A DNA stretch of 64,000 bases from Niabella aurantiaca DSM 17617. Its GTDB lineage: Bacteria > Bacteroidota > Bacteroidia > Chitinophagales > Chitinophagaceae. A program made the position numbers and the translations under genes. Below the pieces are notes generated by a model, which was not told the origin of the DNA, searched no databases, and saw only the letters and a program-made list of their open reading frames with translations. Positions 61,651 to 64,000 of this stretch are shown here, piece by piece; position 1 is the first letter of the stretch, and each line of letters starts with the position of its first letter. The stretch covers positions 248,001 through 312,000 of the forward strand of contig NZ_KB893644.1 in NCBI RefSeq assembly GCF_000374125.1. The letters run 5' to 3'.

Positions 61651-62102
61651 GTTGGGCGGCGGTGCCGGGCACACCATTATTTCCAGGTATACCGGGGGGA
61701 AAAGCACCGGAATAAGGACTTCGGGGGCTTTCCGGTAACGATTGCGTAAAAATTGTACGCCGGAATGGCGCATACAAGGAAAAAAAGTGATAAAATTGTA
61801 ATCGATTGCATTTCGTGAAATTGCTTGTGTTGCTCAATGCTGCGGTGATTCGGTGATTATTAGGGAAGCGCGCCGGGTGCATCGCAAAAGAAGTTCCGCA
61901 ATTCGAAGGCCCGTAAGGGGAACTTTCCGCTCCGTCTGACGGAGTACCGCCGCTCTGATTTTGCAGAGCCGCACGGGGCTGTGCGCCGGAAGGCTAAGGG
62001 TTCTAACAGCGCTGTTGCCGGAAAGGATACCTCAAAAAAGTGCAGTCGACCATAAGAAGGTGTAAACCAGCATAACTGGATCTAAATTCAAATTACTGCC
62101 GT
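61651..62102. other. Long leader region upstream of the SusC gene
   Basis: About 450 bp with no gene visible. It holds a LacI-like palindrome at 61797 and G/C-rich hairpin-capable DNA at about 61900-61990. The SusC start follows immediately, so it is probably a regulatory leader. Confidence 0.4.
61797..61810 (+). promoter_or_regulatory. LacI-like palindromic operator upstream of susC
   Basis: TGTAATCGATTGCA is a 14-bp palindrome with one mismatched pair (centre CG, TGYAATCGATTRCA). LacI-family repressors bind centre-CG palindromes of this size. About 290 bp before the SusC start codon. Confidence 0.45.
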
Positions 62103-64000
62103 ATGAACAGAGTATTATTATTGTTATTGAGTATGGTGTTTGGTGCCCATCTGCATGCACAAACAAAAAAAATATCGGGTACCGTGCTTGACGATGCGGA
62201 CGTTCCGCTTGCAGGGGTAACCGTTACGCTGCTCCAGAGCAGGGTGGCCACCCAAACCGACGGGAATGGCCGCTTTACCATTCAGGTGTCCGGTACCGGC
62301 GACCCGAAGCTTGTTTTTTCCTATACCGGCTACCTCAGCCAGACCATTGCCGCAGAAAACGGCATGAACGTGAAAATGGCCAGGGATGTTGTCTCCGAAC
62401 AGGATGTGGTGGTGGTGGTGGATTACGGGTATGGCACCATAAAAAAATCGGATATGACCGGGTCGGTGGCCACGCTCTCGGGAAAAGACCTGGCAAAGAT
62501 CCCTATGGCCAATGCTGCTTCGGCCATGACGGGGCGTTTGCCGGGTGTGCGGGTGCTTACCGCGGACGGTGCGCCGGATGCAGAAGTGAGCATTCGTGTA
62601 CGCGGGGGGGGATCGATTACGCAGGATAATGCCCCGCTCTTTGTTGTAGACGGATTTATTGTAAGCAGCATAAGGGATATACCGCCGACAGATATTGAAT
62701 CTATTAATGTTTTAAAAGATGCTTCTGCAACGGCTATTTACGGGGCACGGGCCGCAAATGGCGTAATTGTTGTAACAACCAAACGTCCCAAAGCCGGTAA
62801 AGTGTCTGTCTCTTACAACGGCTATTACCAGTTAAAGAAGCTTCCCGGGGATAGAAAATTAGAGGTATTGGACCCTTATGAATTCGTATTGGCGAATTAT
62901 GAGTACTACCGGCTGCAATCCGACGCGGCTACCAGGGGGTTTGAACGTTTTTTTGGGGCGTATGACGACCTGGAGCTTTACAAAAGCAAACCTTATAAAG
63001 ACTGGCAGCAGATCTTATTTGGAGCGCCGCGCCCCTCATGGTACCATAATCTTACCTTAACCGGCGGTACGGATATGACAAAATTGTTCCTGAGCCTTAC
63101 CAATAATGATGACGCCGGTTTACTGATCAATAATGCGTTTAAACGCAATGCGCTTAATTTTAAGCTGGATCAGAAAATAACGGAGAAACTTTCGGTGGGA
63201 CTTGGTGCCCGCATTACCAAAAGCGTGGTGGATGGAGCGGGCACCGCCGGCGCGCAATTATCCATAAAAGATGCCGTACAGACCCGGCCTACCAACGGTT
63301 TGGCCGATGAAATGGTGATCGACCCCGGAGCCATCGACCCCAATGATGATTATGCCCAGTTTATACAAAGCCTGGTAAGCCCCGATGAACTGGTAAAGCA
63401 GGACTGGCGGAAACGTACCACGCAAACCTATATTTTGAACCCAACGCTTGAATATAAGATCCTTTCCAACCTGACTTTTAAATCCAATTATAGCTACTCG
63501 AAAACCTTTGAAGAAAATCTTCGTTTTTACGGGCCGCTTACCGGAGAGTCGTTCAACAATGGCGGCAATATGCCGCTGGGCGAAAAGACCAATGAAGAGA
63601 ACTATTCTTATCGCTGGACGAATATCCTGAATTATAAGCTGAGAAATCTTAAGAATCAAAGCCTCGATGTACTTTTGGGTCAGGAGATACAGTCCGGCGG
63701 TGGAAAGAGCTCATTCATTCGTTCAGAAGATTTCCGGCTTTCCATAACACCCGAAGAGCTTTTTGCCAATATGGCTTTTGGCCGTACGGATCGCCTGGCA
63801 ACAGAAGAAGGCACCGCTGCCAATTTGCTTTCAGGCTTTGGGCGGATTGATTACCAGCTGCAGAATAAATACATGGCCACGTTTACTTTTCGTGGCGATG
63901 CGTCCAGCAGGTTTTCCAAAGAGAACCGGCTGGCCTTTTTCCCGGCCGCTGCTGTGGGCTGGAAATTGTCCAATGAAAAATTCCTTTCCGGTGTATCGTG
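62103..64000 (+). CDS. SusC/RagA-family TonB-linked outer membrane receptor, 3' partial
   Basis: Energy-dependent outer-membrane importer, usually of glycans. Signal peptide (NRVLLLLLSMVFGAHLHAQ), a carboxypeptidase D-like beta-sandwich (KISGTVLDDADVPLAGVTVT), the SusC linker DVVVVVDYGYGTIKKSD and the plug (LSGKDLAKIPMANAASAMTG, RLPGVRVLTADGAPDAEVSI, VLKDASATAIYGARAANGVI), then barrel strands. The frame is open from ATG 62103 to the window end (632 codons visible of about 1000). A SusD gene should follow outside the window. Confidence 0.92.
   Translation, partial: MNRVLLLLLSMVFGAHLHAQTKKISGTVLDDADVPLAGVTVTLLQSRVATQTDGNGRFTIQVSGTGDPKLVFSYTGYLSQTIAAENGMNVKMARDVVSEQDVVVVVDYGYGTIKKSDMTGSVATLSGKDLAKIPMANAASAMTGRLPGVRVLTADGAPDAEVSIRVRGGGSITQDNAPLFVVDGFIVSSIRDIPPTDIESINVLKDASATAIYGARAANGVIVVTTKRPKAGKVSVSYNGYYQLKKLPGDRKLEVLDPYEFVLANYEYYRLQSDAATRGFERFFGAYDDLELYKSKPYKDWQQILFGAPRPSWYHNLTLTGGTDMTKLFLSLTNNDDAGLLINNAFKRNALNFKLDQKITEKLSVGLGARITKSVVDGAGTAGAQLSIKDAVQTRPTNGLADEMVIDPGAIDPNDDYAQFIQSLVSPDELVKQDWRKRTTQTYILNPTLEYKILSNLTFKSNYSYSKTFEENLRFYGPLTGESFNNGGNMPLGEKTNEENYSYRWTNILNYKLRNLKNQSLDVLLGQEIQSGGGKSSFIRSEDFRLSITPEELFANMAFGRTDRLATEEGTAANLLSGFGRIDYQLQNKYMATFTFRGDASSRFSKENRLAFFPAAAVGWKLSNEKFLSGVS

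Noticed and set aside
62878-63060. A 60-codon plus-strand frame inside the SusC gene
   Set aside because: It is out of frame with the clear SusC reading and has no independent support.

Overview
This window is a stretch of chromosome from a member of the Bacteroidota, most likely the family Chitinophagaceae (inference). The evidence is repeated TAnnTTTG promoter -7 elements placed just upstream of genes, few Shine-Dalgarno sequences, a SusC/RagA-type TonB-linked receptor, a GLPGLI-family protein beside a TonB-receptor-like barrel, a fused LpxC/FabZ enzyme, and a beta-oxidation protein with the dehydrogenase domain before the hydratase domain. I saw no tRNA, rRNA, CRISPR array, insertion sequence or prophage gene.

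Layout. 1-11.7 kb is mostly metabolism: a partial beta-oxidation enzyme, a membrane nucleotide cyclase, an MBL hydrolase, a PAP2 phosphatase, malic enzyme (maeB), a two-gene Mla-type lipid ABC transporter, succinyl-CoA ligase alpha (sucD) and a lone receiver protein. 11.8-17.5 kb has a large FAD/Fe-S dehydrogenase and then the most unusual group in the window: an Lgt-like membrane protein whose end overlaps a radical SAM enzyme resembling MJ0619/tetraether synthase, followed by two small paralogous two-helix membrane proteins. 17.7-20.7 kb encodes two secreted sulfatases. 20.7-24.7 kb holds rnz-STAS and clpC, transcribed divergently from one palindromic promoter. 25-28.3 kb has small housekeeping genes (MpaB-like, DUF3817, PchB-like mutase, GNAT, VOC, OsmC).

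28.3-32 kb is partly decayed: remnants of a B12-binding radical SAM gene and a DUF4143 ATPase flank an operon controlled by a small winged-helix protein with two matching operator sites. 32.2-36 kb has surE-lpxB, an antisense small membrane gene and glyS. 36-42 kb carries a HEAT protein and the nitrite-assimilation block: cobA divergent from nirB-nirD-(barrel)-nirC. CobA supplies the siroheme precursor that NirB needs. 42.5-51 kb has a bPH protein, a membrane-anchored alpha/beta hydrolase and its likely DUF2089 regulator, a PhnP-like MBL protein, an HD hydrolase, lpxD and lpxC/fabZ. 51-55 kb has a frameshifted TonB_C-like gene, a DoxX-like protein, an SRPBCC protein and gyrB. 55.2-64 kb is envelope biology: a broken lipoprotein, a TonB-receptor-like barrel with GLPGLI, a TPR protein with a lipoprotein, a 67-residue protein, and a SusC receptor that runs off the right edge.

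Lipid A genes (lpxB, lpxD, lpxC/fabZ), the Mla genes and the Lgt/radical SAM pair make envelope lipid chemistry a recurring theme. A second, unexpected feature is a set of intergenic tracts built from degenerate 7-bp or 8-bp units, each tract with its own word but the same periodicity, densest upstream of glyS and around 46.2-47.0 kb.
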